The notes beneath the pieces are model-generated. The model worked only from the letters and a program-made list of their open reading frames with translations. It ran no database searches and was not told the origin of the DNA. The translations under genes and the position numbers were made by a program. A DNA stretch of 64,000 bases from Sarcocystis neurona (taxonomy: Eukaryota; Apicomplexa; Conoidasida; Eucoccidiorida; Sarcocystidae): the NCBI GenBank assembly GCA_000727475.1, contig KL647308.1:930001-994000 (forward strand), given 5' to 3'. Of this stretch, positions 49,414 to 62,481 are shown in pieces (the stretch's first letter is position 1; every line of letters starts with the position of its first letter).

Positions 49414-52400
49414 ATGGGGAACGGCCTCCAAACCTGCCTCAGCAGCAGTGGCAGCAATTTGTGCTGCGCCAAGAGCGTCTATCAAATTCGCGTGGCGGGA
49501 CCGGCACAAGCCGGGAAGACGTCGATCATCAAATGGATGAAATACCGGCAGTTCTTCACGCTTGAGCCAACAGAAGGTAACAGTGATGCACTGCAACATC
49601 TGGCCAGCGCCTCTTCTATGATCCTGTGCGCTAGTTCCTAGCGCGATGCGGGCTTGAAGATATGTGTATCACTTCAAGCACTCCTGCAAGTATTACTATC
49701 ACTATTCCGTATGATGAGATCATGTAGCGATATCAGCCGGCAGTGCCAACTGTAGTGGCAGAAAAAAGAAAACTTTCCTAGTAGCACGAAGGAAACCGGG
49801 AAACTTCAAATAGATGTGTAAGAGTATGTCAGCGCGTATGGGTAGTCGAACAGATCGCGTAAGTGGCTCCGAAGTCATGCCTGTGTGACTCTTAGACAGG
49901 TGAAAAGTTGCAAACGTCTCACGCCAGCCGCTATGGAAAAAACCTTTTCGTTTCACCAGGACGCCAGACACTTCCAGCCCTCTCTCTGGCTCGAACACTC
50001 CCAACAAGCGCACGCCTGTCTCTCCCTACCGTTGACACTTGTCCCCTCCACGCTCATATTTGACGTGCGAGTCTGTAAGGCCATCGCTGTCAAATTCCAC
50101 CGTCGCCTTCGGCCTTGACAGTCTTGAGCGTCACGAAACACTTGTCTCAATAGAGAGGGTAGTACCGCGGAGCCGGTAGGAATATTTATATGGATGGAGA
50201 GAGAGGTACATATGTGTGTTCATTTACTGCAGAGCACGGACTAAATAAGCGTTGCTGTGCGACATATGAAAAACAGACGCCAACTGGCAGCAGCAGCAGC
50301 ATTAGAAACAGACTTGCCGAAAGAGCAGCGAGGCAGCCGTAGTAGTCACAATTCTCTGTGTCGGCTGCCGAGTGTTGCCGTGATGCAGCTCCTCTTCGCA
50401 TATTCTTTTTCGCTGGAAAACTCGACCGCGGGTTCTACTGTCCTGCAGGCGCGTCAAAGCGAAACGCAGGACGGGTGACAGCTAGACCCGCCCACACGTC
50501 TTCACCTACTGGTTCATCTTTACACATAAGAGTACACACACGTGTAGGCACATGCGTCGTCTGCCCACTTTTCACGTGCACACCCACACTCATATATATA
50601 TATATATATATATATATGCGTACATACGTACACACACCATTATATGAGGGTGTGGAAGTCCGTACCTTTACACATTACTGTTGGTCGTTGTTGGGTCGGA
50701 GGTTTACTTGACGTTCGTCCCCCACACACGCTGTCGACGCATTTCGTTTGTGCCTTCACGACATGTTGGCTTAGTAGATAGGTGAGGAGCCGCAGCAGCG
50801 AAATTTCTCACACGCGTGCGCAGCGTCCGTCGGAGCAACAACAGGGCAGCGACAGCGACACCAGCAGCGTCGAGTCTACCGGTTGACGGCGAGGCAGAAG
50901 CAGCCACACGCCGAGGGGTTCGTAATGAGACGTCATAGAGAGGCGTGAGATGATCCAACGTCAAGAACACTACATGTGGGTGGCGGGAATATCAAATCGC
51001 AAAGGTGACCTGTTTCCCGCTTTTACCAGCCAAGTGAGGAGAAGGGAAAATTCACACTGGCAGCATTCTCTTGCCACAAAAAATCCTCACACTTTGTCTC
51101 TAAACTCCTCATTCCTTGGTGCACTCGTCCTCTTCTTTCCTACGTACACATCTCCTCCATACGCGGACAGACACAACGGGTGTGTTTTGTGTGTGTCCGT
51201 CTGTGTCCACCTGTGTGTGTTAGACGCAGAGACGTATCACACGTGCGTGTGTGTGTGAGAATATACCTGCATATGCTGAACTGTGAAGATACGCTGGGGT
51301 GTATATGCGTGCGAGTGTGCACGCGCGAGTACGCCAGGATGCGTGTGTCTGCATATATTCAAGAGTACGGCTGTCGGCTTGCCTGCTCCTGTCGCTCAGT
51401 AATGAAATGTGATGTTCCCGCGAATAATCTTTTAGATAATGTCGCGTTTTGCCTCTCGGCGTCCGCAGCACGGTCGAAAGAAGGCAGACGTCGCAGCCAG
51501 GGCAGGGTGCGCACCAGTGACGACCAGAGAACGAATTCGTAGTCGTCACCATAAAGAGGGAGAGGAGTCCTTCGCCGGATAGATAGCCACGTATATATAT
51601 ATATATATATATATGTATACGTACAGGTGTGTGAACCGCGCAGCAGTTTTTCAGGTGTGTACCACACAGAGAAATGGATCCTGCGCCGAGCTGGGCCTCA
51701 ACGTGTGCCTTCCACGCGTAGGGCGTGGACAGAGTGTGCGTACTTCTGCCTCTTCCACATTCTATAACTCCATCCACATTCATAGACCCACAGATGTGTA
51801 TATGTATATGTTTTCTTCTATAGGTGTAAATGTATGAATATATCTATGTGTATGTACGTCCGAGTATGCGTATGTATAAGTAGATCGCCCTCTGCGGATA
51901 CATAACAGCTTAGCGTAAGTTTGTGGTAAAAAAGTAGTAGAAAATTACTGGATTGAGGAGTGCTTTCTTCTCTGTAGAGATGAGGCGAAATTCACGTCCG
52001 CAGGGCTTGCACGACACTCTTCGCACGTTCCTCAGTCGCACACCTTTGTCTTGGTAAGCAGGTCTGCCTGTGCGAAGATGGCGGGCATGCAGTTGTACGA
52101 GAAGGCCATTTGTTCGGTGTTTCTGGCATATATGTGTGTTTGTACCCATTTAAGCAAAACGCATTCTGAGTGCGGTGTGCGCCTGCGGCTCCTTCCAGGC
52201 CTCGAAATTGATCGAATTGACTACCCCGATACTGCGCTGGTGCTGTGGGATACGCGACAACGCTTCGAAGACATGGTAGGTCTGTTGCGTCCCCCTGGGT
52301 TTACTCTGCAGCCCTACTGGCTGTCGTGTTCTGCTCGACGTACGACAGGTCTACCGAGTCTCTGCTTTCTCGACTCACCATCTTCCGTACCAATTGCTTT

Positions 52401-55400
52401 CTCTCTTGACCCGACTGACAGCAACAATGCTTTCTTTTTCTCACCAGCTCTGGGAGTTTCACTAGAAGCGCTGCGGCAGGCACAACGGAGAAAGAAGACG
52501 CGACTGCGTCTCTGCAGGGAAACTGCGAGGCAGCTTCCAGCAGCCAGTGGAAAGAGGCGACAACGCTGCAGTCCACGTGAGAATGTAGTCAAGGAATACG
52601 CCACAGCATGTGTATGGCTAGCTATACACACGTGTGACAGCTGAGGTGGAAACAGAAAGGCCATTCTTTGAATTGTACAGGTGGAACGGAAAGCGTGTAA
52701 AAAGCAACTGCAGCCTGTCCCGGAGAGCAGCTGCCACGGCTGCGCTGCTGCGGCAGAGGTGTCTGAGACTCCGCATCTGCGCAGTTGCCGCGGAGCTCCA
52801 TAACGGAACTTCGTAGTCCTTGCTCCCTGCTGCTGCTGCTGCGGCCGAGTTGCACGGGGTGAGGCGTTCGTACGTCGGTCTGCTTGACTGCTTATCTGCC
52901 GCTGCTGGGCGGGTCGCAGGAAGCTTCAAAGCAGCCTGTGGCTGCAGAGGCAGGCTCGTGATGCCAGAAGGTGCGCTTCCCATGGTTACTGCCACGTCGC
53001 AACAACAGGGTGTCATCACGCCCCGCAGCACACCAGCGCATATGCAAACCAGTGAATACGTAGTGACTGCTTTGGAAGTGGAGTGGAATGGCGGCGTTTT
53101 ACCTGGCGTTTTCTTCGTTTTCGTGGATCCACACACAGCACAAACAAGTTCTTAGCCTTCAGCTGCAGTTGTGTTTGCGCAGCGTTGGGGAATGCATCAG
53201 CTTATTAGAGCCTAGTTGACATCAGCTCCTTCCAGGAGGGTTGCGTGTACACATACGTGCATAGGTATACACATAGATCCCTACGTACTCATATATACAT
53301 ATACGTGTATGTGTATGTGGGCGTCTATACACGTATGTGTGTGTGGAAGTAGACAAGTATGCACGTATATGTGATTACGTATGTAAATTTGTAGATAAGT
53401 AGGGTAGATATGTACGTACCTATACATATGTGTTTCACGCGTTTTACGTATCTTTGGCTTTTGCACTGCGCACCTAGCACGAAACATTCCGTCGTAGTAT
53501 GTGAAGGCGACTGGTGTTATGCGGGGAGCTGCACTAGAGTTTCTTAGACTGAGGAAGATGCCGCCGGAACCCTTTATAGCGAGAGGCGTAGCTTGTCTTG
53601 GGACCGATCGGCAATCACGTAGAGGCGTCTTTATATGCGTGAGTCACCATGCATTTCTCGGTACCCAACGGCAGAGCTGCAGATCAATCTTAAAAAATTG
53701 GCAGCGGCGAACGCAGAAGGCTACACGCGACTGCTGCCTGTGTTGCATTACGTCGTGCGCAGAGAAATTTACTCAATGGCTGAGACTGCAGCAGACGTGT
53801 GGCCCGCACACACCCACCCGTAGGCCACACGTACAAGCGCTTTGCCGGACGTGCGTAACAGTGTTCCAGGTAGACAAGTGGGCGCACGGGCGGGGGATGG
53901 ACGGGAAGGGGCACAAAGAACCTGTACACTTTTTTTGTGACGAGTCAAATGTACACATAGAGGTGCGTGTGTGTGTGCCCGACTGCGCGCCTTTCTCTCT
54001 ACCCAGAGTGTGAAGTGTTTTTTCTATGAGTAGTTAAATACGCATATGCGGATGTGGATGTGTCTGCCGGACTGCGCACCCTTCTTTTACGCCGTGATCG
54101 CAAGCGGTTGGCTCCACAGAAATAGACAGGCCTTCGCCCGGGAGCACACTCAGACAGTTCGTTTGCAGAACGTAGATATACGCGTAGATACAGCTGTACA
54201 CAGCGCCCACACGTGGGTCCACCGGCTGGTGTACGTACACCACACACGCTTGTGTGGCCAGAACCCCGTGTCTGTATTGGGAGGTTGTAGAAGTTTTCTT
54301 CTCGTGTCTGTCTGAATCGAGCCACGCCATGAAAAGCTGCCTTCAATTTTCTGTACGCGCACCTCGTGGAAGGTAGCACTTCCGAGAATTATCCGCCGCG
54401 AGTGGCGGATGACCCACGTACGCGTGACCAGGCAGAATTCACGCGCGAACGCGTTGCTACTCTCTCACGGGGACGCAGCAGCATGGACGGCGCAAGACAG
54501 GTACTTTCTCTGCTTCTCTAGCAGATGTGGGACGTTGCCGCAGCGAGTGTGTGCGACGCACTGGCGACAAAGACGCAAACACATGTGTGAAACTGACTTT
54601 CCTTTCGACTCCGAACTCCCCCGCAGGTGCGCCCGCACCACCTGGATATCCGCGGCATTATCTACGTGGTGGACAGCTCTGATCCCGGCCGTCTTCGCAT
54701 CGGTACGGCAGCTGCGGCACAACATGCGCGGGAGGCAACACAGCCACTGGGTTGCCCTGCTAGCAGATGTCGGGACGACGTGGCCCCCCTGAGGCACACT
54801 TCTTACAAGCTGGTGCACGCACGTACATGCGTATATACTACTCTCCGTTGGCATCTGCTCGCATATATTAAATGTATATGCAAACTTATACGAATAGATC
54901 AAGAAATGCGGGTAGACCGTGCCTGTGTGACTATATATATATATATATATATCTATATGCGTGTGTAGCACTCCGTGCACCTTTACGAATTTTTTCATCT
55001 ATAGGTAGCAGTGCAGAGGTGTTAATATATACGGCTCTCCGTTGAATAGGCGTTCCAGTACGTGCACGTTTATAACTGTCTTTCCACGTATATAAGTGGA
55101 TGTTCTCTACATAGCATATAAACACACTTGTATAATCTATGTGTGTTTATGTACGGTCGTAGATGATGCGGTTGTTGAGCCGACAATACTGGTACGCACA
55201 CACTAAGGGGAACAAGGAGAGAATTTGCTTTATGCAGCTGCGTCGACGTTTGCGGCTCCTTTTTCTGCGTTTCATTTACACATTTTTGACAGGCTCTATC
55301 CAGTCAACCACCTAAGCCTCTTCTCCCACCAGAAATTTGTGCCACCATCTCAATAGTTCTATAGTGTCGTTCGTTTGCTGGCAGAACTGTCCGTCTCCAG

Positions 55401-57211
55401 GCCTCGTTTTCAGTAGCCGGTGTGACACGTATATTAGTAGCCACATCAGTAGCGTGACGTACACACATACACACACAGAAGCGGTATAACTCGTTATATT
55501 CGAGTAATTTAGAGATATTATTGTACACCGCGCTGTCGACGAAGGGAGAGAGCGGCGATATATCTGCAGTTTAACGCAGACGAAAACGCTCTTTTTTTGT
55601 GCGAGCGTTCACGCGCAGCTCCTGTCTTTTTGCATCCCTTTTGTCCTCGTCCAACGAACCGTGAAAGTCTTCCACACTTTCTTTCCCCAGTCTGCTTCTT
55701 GAGGTGAAAAGTCGACTACAGTTGCCTTCCTGCGGACAAGTCCGTTCCGTCTCTGTAAGTCTGTCAGACTTGTCTTTCAGTAAATACATGTGTGACTTCT
55801 CTTGTGCACGCGCACACTCACACAAAAGATCAACACAGACGTTCTCTCCTTTTCCTGGCACTTCCGCGCAGCTCACCGCTCGCTAGAAAGGGTTCTGCGA
55901 GATCTCCCTGACGCCAGCGTGCTGCTGGTGTTCGCGACGCAGCAGGATCGTCCAGGGGCTCTGCCTGTCACAGAAATCCAACATCAGTTGCAGCTGCAAC
56001 ATCTCGTGGACAAGGAATGGTGAGTTGCAACATAGGAGAAAAAAGTGAACGACACCACGTCTGGGGCCGCCAATTAAACCTTGCCAACTTGGCGTGCGAG
56101 CGGGAAAAAGCACCTGTGTAAATTTGAAAAACGGTAGCAGGATATCCGTACGTGTGCACACATATGAGAACATCTGCTTCCAGTCCTGCGATAGGCGTAT
56201 GTGTGTACGTGTGCGCAGCACGCACGTTTGTTTCCTTATATGCCTATATCTCCGCGTCTCTAGATAACCGTCCTTCAGCCGCAGTACACAGATGTGGCCT
56301 TCCCCGAATCCGCGTACTGCGTGTCTTGTCTATTCCCCGGTTGAGTGTTAGCGCTTTTTTCCTACGTTGGGGGCCTACTGCCTAGGCACAGATGCCAACT
56401 TTGTAGAAGTGACTATGCTAGAACGTTCCGCAAATGTCAGCTTTGCAGAAGTGTTTATGCTAGAGCGTTCTGCAATCCACCTGTTAAATTGTCGGTTCAG
56501 AGGAATTCTGCTGGCCACAGGCTGCTCCGCAAGTAGCTGCAGGGGGGTGGCGGGTGCGGGCGGCTGCTACTCTCCCCACGCGAATATTTTCTGAAGGCAT
56601 TGTTGCTGTTTTGTGCAGTTTGTACCGTTTCTTTTATCAATTTCTGGCCTCGGAAGTGGCGGAAGCACAACCGCGAAATTAGCTGCTTACGCTTCACCGC
56701 CACTCACACTAATGGTACACACCTGCACACCGACGAAGAGATCTCTGTGTGTATGCGTATGGCTGTGTGTGTGTTGTACGTTACTCCACATGTAGATATA
56801 CGCTAACTTGCATGCGCAGGCGCGTCTCCACAGCCGTGCCCCTTGTGCAAGGCTGCTGTTGCCTCACTGTGAACTGCACGTAATTTGAATTGATCGATAG
56901 GATGAGGCAGGCTACTGCTCAAATACATGCGCACGTCTCCGTTGTACCTGTGCCGGCGTCCATACGTATGTGCTACACGTGTGGTCAAAGAATCTACAAG
57001 TAACGGTGTTTACGTGGGTATTATTAGATACGTTTTTCGATAACTTCTCCCACTTGTGCTTCTCAGCGGCATCTTCGCGTGTAGCGCAAAGACTGGCGAA
57101 GGGATCGACGATGGAATTCACTGGATGACCCGGCAGCTGCGACTACAGGATGGCGCCAACTGCTGCTCGATTGAACAGAACCTGCCTTGTTTTCTGCAAA
57201 GCGTAACATGA
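49414..57211 (+). CDS. atypical Arf-family (Arf/Arl-like) small GTPase, five exons
   Basis: Arf/Arl proteins are myristoylated GTP switches that recruit coats and tethers to membranes. Exons: 49414-49576, 52199-52275, 54627-54702, 55872-56019, 57067-57211 (609 bases, 202 residues; Arfs are about 180). Every join is in phase. Gly2 in MGNGLQTC can be myristoylated, and Cys8, Cys17 and Cys18 are possible palmitoylation sites. The P-loop is GPAQAGKT (29-36), the switch I Thr is in EPTEG (T53), then ALVLWD (67-72), GIIYVVDSSD (90-99), VLLVFATQQD (122-131), FACSAKTGEG (158-167) and WMTRQLR (174-180). Three departures are striking. Switch II reads WDTRQRFED instead of WDVGGQ, so both glycines and the catalytic Gln are absent. 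The NKxD motif is TQQD. The segment after switch II is about four residues short. A 22-residue tail follows the Arf core. Introns (1.0-2.6 kb) carry microsatellites. Confidence 0.88.
50592..50617. repeat. (AT)13 microsatellite in Arf-like intron 1
   Basis: Uninterrupted AT run. Confidence 0.9.
51176..51262. repeat. TG-rich microsatellite tract in Arf-like intron 1
   Basis: Interrupted TGTGTG runs on the sense strand of the Arf-like gene. Further TG runs lie near 53330, 53970 and 56745 in later introns. Confidence 0.75.
51592..51614. repeat. (TA)n microsatellite in Arf-like intron 1
   Basis: Uninterrupted TA run of about eleven units. Confidence 0.9.
54932..54952. repeat. (TA)n microsatellite in Arf-like intron 3
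   Basis: Uninterrupted TA run of about ten units. Confidence 0.9.
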
Positions 57212-60160
57212 GAGACTTTTTTTTTCTGTACAGAGCTAGGTAGCTTTTTGTTGTGCGCTTCTATTTCGATTATGTCTGTGTACACCTTGCCACGCCACCA
57301 ATGAGAGGAAATTTTCGTGGGTTTACACACTTGCACGCATATATATGGAGACATCATTTGGTTGCACAGAAGAGCCGAAAAACACTTCAGTCTCAGGTAG
57401 CAAATAAGGAGAAACATCACATCAAGCGATATTGAGGCACTCCAAGCCTGTATACCTGCGGACGAATGCGTAGTCTTTTCATGGTCGCTTGCAGACAGCC
57501 GTGTTACTCTCCGTGTAGAGAGCTCCAGAAGCATCCGCATTACCACATCTGCGGTCTCTCCGCTGCTGTTTTAAAGTCAACGTAGCTTTTGACCTTTCAG
57601 CGGCGCTCGCTCAAATTAATAGACAGCTCGAGCGTGTAAATACATCACGTTCAGGTGCAGATATTTTTGTGTGGCACTGTAGGTACGCGGAATCAGTGCG
57701 TTCTTGCGCACGCAGATACACTAACAAAAATACGGGTTCTTCATGCTGGATTGAACAGGTGCTATTATAGTGTTCGTTAAAAGTGCGTTTATTGTCTTCG
57801 CTGCCGAGCGTTCTCTGTAGTAGTGCAACTAATTCTGTGTACCCGTAGTACACCTGTTGGTACACGTTGAAACATGGACACATGGGAAAACGAGTCTACA
57901 CGGGGGAACGTGTATGCATACGGGGGGCAGTGTCTAGAGAGCAGAATGATGTGGTGCTGAAGAAGTGTTCGAGAAAAGCTTTCTTGCTGCCTGCCGGAGC
58001 TTTAAATCCGAGAGCATATGTAGGGACCTGCTTGGACCTACAAATGTAGCAGTGCTTTGTGGCCCGGAGACGTGTACACGCACAAATGCTGCATACTCCG
58101 TAGGAGGCCGCTATCAGGTGTGTGCAAGTGCACAAGTGGTCGTGGCCACGCTGTTTCTCTAGAACTACCTTGGTACGCACAGTTTTCCTCATTCGTGTGT
58201 TGTGTAGCTTGTATGTAGCGCAACCACCTAGGCGCGCTACCGACAAACTGGCGACGTGTTGTTCTTTTGAAGTCCACGCAGTGTGTTATACGCTCGGGTG
58301 CGCGGTAGACTTTGCAGTGATTCGCCGTTTAGGCGCCTACATTTCCACCTGTTTGTTCTTCACTGCTTTTTTTCTCTGGTTTTTTTGTTTGTGGCCGCCT
58401 GTGTACGTATTCGTGAGTATGCGTAGAGCGTTACGTGTGCATCTATAGAGTTTACATTCTCTGTACCCATCTGGTTATCCTACCTATTTCTACCCGCGTA
58501 TCTCTTTGTACCCACAAGACTGTTCACACACGGAAGGCCCGGAGTTCAACAGGCGTCCATGGATACCGGGCAGGCACTGCATCCCACAACAGTGGTAAGC
58601 GGTGACTCCTTAACAGGTGGGTACACCGTCTGACGTTGATCTCTGTCCGTTTGATTTCGTCGTCTGCAAAGCGGACACGGCCGCCATATTTTATCGGAAA
58701 AGCGTGGAAGGTAGCATTGCTTGTGAACGTCGATTTTCGGAATAGCACAGCAACATCCCACTAATCAGCTCGCCGCTAAGTGGATGCAGCTTTAGAAAAA
58801 GCTTAGTCCAAGTATTTCGCCGCCCCCCAACTATTTCGCCGCCAGCTACACAGGCTTTAAGGCATGAGTAATTTTATAGAAGTCAAACGGATTTGTGAAA
58901 GAGGCGATTGATCGGGCGTACTGCAGCGCCTTCGAAGCAATATACGCACACTCTCAAGAGAAGAGAGCAAAAATCGTGTTGAAGGCGTTTACGGTGACAG
59001 CCAAACCCGCAGAAGGGCAAGTTCAGATACAGATGATCGAGACGTGCCGGCAGAGAACCCGGAGGCACCTTGTACTCGAAGGGGTAATACTTGATGGGGG
59101 AAACCAGAAGCTTTTAAAAGCGAGGGCTTCGCTAGCGAAAAATATGCGAAGAATGCTGCGAGACTTTTCAGCTGCAAAAGGAATTCTTTAGCGAAACAAG
59201 ATGCGGAGATCATTTCGAGGGCTGGCATCTGCAGCGATGTGCATTCAGAGGCCTTGTTCATTTCACACAGCACACCACGTAGACACGCGAACAAACATCT
59301 TTCGGCCTTCTCTTGAACATACGTAAGCATAACACGAGCGTGTTTAAACAGTGGATACTCCTAAGGTTGGCAGCACAACTGCTTCTTTAAAACACGAATT
59401 TTCTCTCGACTACCACGAGTGATGGCAATGAAGACAGTTGAACTTGTCAAAGAAGTTTACAAATGTAAGTGTGGAGATTTTTTGCTGAGCTGAAAAGTTT
59501 TTTGATTGCGGCTTTGCGACGAAAGTAAACTCGATACCCTTTATTCATACAGCGTCCCAGGTGAGACACGATCTGAAGGAGAGCAGTTAATGCAGACTGC
59601 AAGAGAGTGTAGAGCTACGGTTAGGTCCGCGAGGAGCTTTGTGTCTCACTATCTGGAACGTCTTAGAGTTACCGAATTATATTTCCTTGCTCACGAGCCC
59701 TTCTGTCACTTGATGCGATAACTGTAAAATGGACAGCTTGACTGGAGATCCGCCTACTGCTGTTATTGGAATACCTGCACAGACACAAATACGCACGTAG
59801 ATTTATATGGCCCCGTTGAGTGTACGGATTATCTACAGCGTAGCGGATGCAAGCGTCTGCAGTTGTCCATGTAAGACGTGTGAAGCCGCGACATAACTGA
59901 TCACGTGCGTATTCTAATAAACGTGGCTGCCGGCAAACAAGCTTACTACTATGGTCGAGAGAAATACTTTTCAAATCACGAATTAGGACCACGCAAAAAC
60001 ACAACTGTGGGAAGAACATACACGGTGAAATTGTTCAAACGCATCCATTATCCAGCAGCCCTGACGTAAAGCTGCCTCGGAAGGAGAAGTCCGTACGTGC
60101 GCCCCTTTTTCTGAGAATTCTTGCAAAACTAGAGCTCGACATTCCCTTCCAGTAGAAATA
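57212..60160. other. 3' flank of the Arf-like gene, no assignable gene
   Basis: The start of this stretch should be the Arf-like 3' UTR (a T10 run lies at 57217-57226). A 98-codon frame at 58895-59191 (plus, GTG not ATG) is Lys/Arg-rich and protein-like but lacks a start, domain or splice partner. Nothing else was recognised. Confidence 0.35.
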
Positions 60161-60161
60161 C

Positions 60162-60314
60162 ATGGTGTCGGATGATCTTTTGCACGTATTCTTCCCCCTA
60201 CCTGCGAAGCGGATCGCATCTATGACAAACGAGGTGAAGGGCCACAATGCCATCTACCGCCAGTTGGCAAACACTTTTCTCGCCATGGCTCTATTGCTTT
60301 ACCGGAGAAATTGA
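60162..60314 (+). CDS. 50-codon small ORF behind an acceptor-like site
   Basis: ATG follows CATTCCCTTCCAG, a strong acceptor-like sequence, and the frame runs 50 codons (MVSDDLLHVFFPLP... to ALLLYRRN). It could be a small protein or an exon, but overlapping frames on both strands also look open, and length alone gives no support. Confidence 0.15.
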   Translation: MVSDDLLHVFFPLPAKRIASMTNEVKGHNAIYRQLANTFLAMALLLYRRN

Positions 60315-60794
60315 GAAATTACTGATCGGAGCAGGATCCTCGAAACCACTGCACCCACAGTTTGTCGGTTCAGTACTATTTCACTTCGACATGGTCATGG
60401 CCTACCTTTCCACGAATGCGAAGTTCTCCTCTGAGTGGCGTCTGGTGTAGGGTACGGGCCTCAACTGTTGGCAACATCTGCTGTTTACTATTAAAGCATC
60501 TCATACGGAATCGCGTCTCCCGTGCTTGGTGATGGAAAGAGTTCGATCCTTCCGGGTACGTATCCGGCTTTAGTTTGCGTACTCACGCTGCCCCGCGTTA
60601 GACTTCCGAACTACCAGCTTTCTGCGTTAAGCCGAGATCGTCTTCCAGTTATACGGCCGCACCAGCCCGTACACTGCTACGGTAGTGGAGTCACAGAGCC
60701 ATTCACCTCTGCATGTTTTCATTTACGTACAGCGTGGCCACTCTACCCAAGGCATCGCCTGTCAGCAGATCCTGGAGAAGCACCACCAGGAGCA

Positions 60795-61015
60795 CGAGCC
60801 TTCTAGCAGCCGCAGTAGCAGCAACAACAGTAGCGGCGGTAGCATCTGTAAGACTCGTCGTACTGCAGGTGGCATTAATAATGGGAGCAGTAGTATTAGT
60901 AATAGTAGTAGCACTAGTACTAGTAAACGCGGTCGTTGCATTTGGAACACTTGTCGTCCTACAGGTTGCGTTAGTAGGAGTAGTAGTAAAGGTTGTTGTT
61001 CTGGTAGTAGATATG
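60795..61015. repeat. degenerate AGT/AGC/GTT triplet tract
   Basis: About 220 bases keep a three-base rhythm of AGC, AGT, AAC, GTA and GTT with many substitutions. In one plus frame this reads as a Ser/Asn/Gly/Thr-rich stretch without stops to 61053, but there is no ATG upstream in that frame. Confidence 0.7.
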
Positions 61016-61029
61016 TGCTGTATGCACGA

Positions 61030-61865
61030 ATGCTGTATAGGATAGGATGCTAGAGTATCGATAGACAGTACAGGAGTACGGCTGCGGGCACCTTGGTATC
61101 CCGGACACGCACACACGTTCAGGGGTTGCACACGCTGCGACTGCGTATGACAGCGTAATCAGTAAGCTAACGACAACACTAATATGTCTTTATCCGCCAG
61201 GATCTTACCGAAAGGGTTTAAAGCGATGCTTCCAGTCCTGCCGCACAGCAGTCGCAGCCGCCAACGCCGCCGCGGCAGGCGGGCTTACACGCCCCAGACA
61301 GACAGCAGCTGCACATCAGTATCACCACCGGGTGGCCCCCAAGCATAGGTACGATCCGCCAAGATCCACCTGGAGGGAACGCGGGGGGTTAGCAAGCGGC
61401 AAAACGAGAATAGCGACTCGAGAAAGCATCGCGTAATACGCCGGATTTCAGCCGTTAGGACGAATACGATGCTGCGTGGCATTAAGGCGTAGACCACAGC
61501 AGGCATTTGCTAGTTTGTTCCTCCATATCTCTCCCTATCCACGACTGCACTTTCTTTTTCTTGGGCTGGAGGGCGCCTTGCGGGCCCCTCACTCGCGTTG
61601 AAGATGTACACACCCCAATTGTCTTGACTTTTGCGGTGTACTGGGGACTTCCCCAGCGCTGATGTCGCGTATTCTGTCCCTTTCTTCAGTCCACGCTACT
61701 AACTTTCGTTTTTTCACGCGCCCTTATGCTGTGAAGGATCGGTTGCTATTCGTGTAACACCTCCGGCTCTCTTGGCTGCTCCGACACTGCTACTGCAGCG
61801 GCTAAGCTGCTGCTGCTGCCGGCGCGGCCGAAACGGCGCTGCTATTCGCGCCAGGGTTGTCCAGG
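61030..61865. other. upstream region of the 61866 candidate gene
   Basis: No gene recognised. A CTG-rich patch (61795-61830) lies just before the candidate ATG. Confidence 0.35.
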
Positions 61866-62481
61866 ATGGCTACGACGCAGCAGCTTAGTAGCATCGCTAC
61901 AGACATTGTGGTGGTAAGCTGCCTCATGCGGCGGAAACTCGTAATACGTTAGGCGAACAAATACACTCAGATCCCAGCGCTGCACCAGTGTACAGCCACG
62001 TGTTTTTGCATGCTGGGCAGGAACAAAATGAATGTGAATTCCCAGATGCCTCTAGCTTCACCGGCAGCGATATGCAGGTGTGCTGAAAGGAAGGGCTACG
62101 TGGGAACAGAGGGGAGTTTGCATTATGAGCCAGCAAGTCACACTCCGCAGTCGTACACAAAGTAGGGCAAGAGGCACAAAGCTTCCCCGGGAAACGCGTG
62201 GGAGGAACATCCACCAGAAACGCAAGCAGCAAACCGCACGTTTAACAGGAGCCCGGACGAGTACAGCGAAGGCGGGCGGCCGGTCGACAGAGAGTCGCAG
62301 GCACTTGGAGGTGAAGTCGATATTGATGTTTCAGAAGAGCGCCGAAGGAGTCAAAACCTTCAGAGAAGCAGCCACAGCGGTAGATTACTGTCAAAAAAGC
62401 AGAATCGAGGCTGAGAAGCGGAACAAACAGCTTTTACGGACCTTTACCAGCATGAACGTGCTTATGGTTTTGAGTGGATGA
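61866..62481 (+). CDS. candidate short two-exon gene, unknown function
   Basis: Exon 1 (61866-61913) starts at ATG in a good context (CCAGGATGGCT), reads MATTQQLSSIATDIVV and stops at a consensus GTAAGC donor. A phase-0 acceptor (TGATGTTTCAG) at 62334 leads to a 48-residue stretch starting KSAEGVKTFREAATAV, helical and charged, ending at 62481. The predicted product is about 64 residues. The true 3' end may differ, because a donor-like GTGCTT follows AGCATGAAC and further exon-like segments lie downstream (for example 63267-63316, between TTTAGATTCAG and GTACGT). No family was recognised. Confidence 0.35.

Noticed and set aside
58895..59191. 98-codon Lys/Arg-rich plus-strand frame
   Set aside because: It begins at GTG, not ATG, with no acceptor or domain; kept only as a note.
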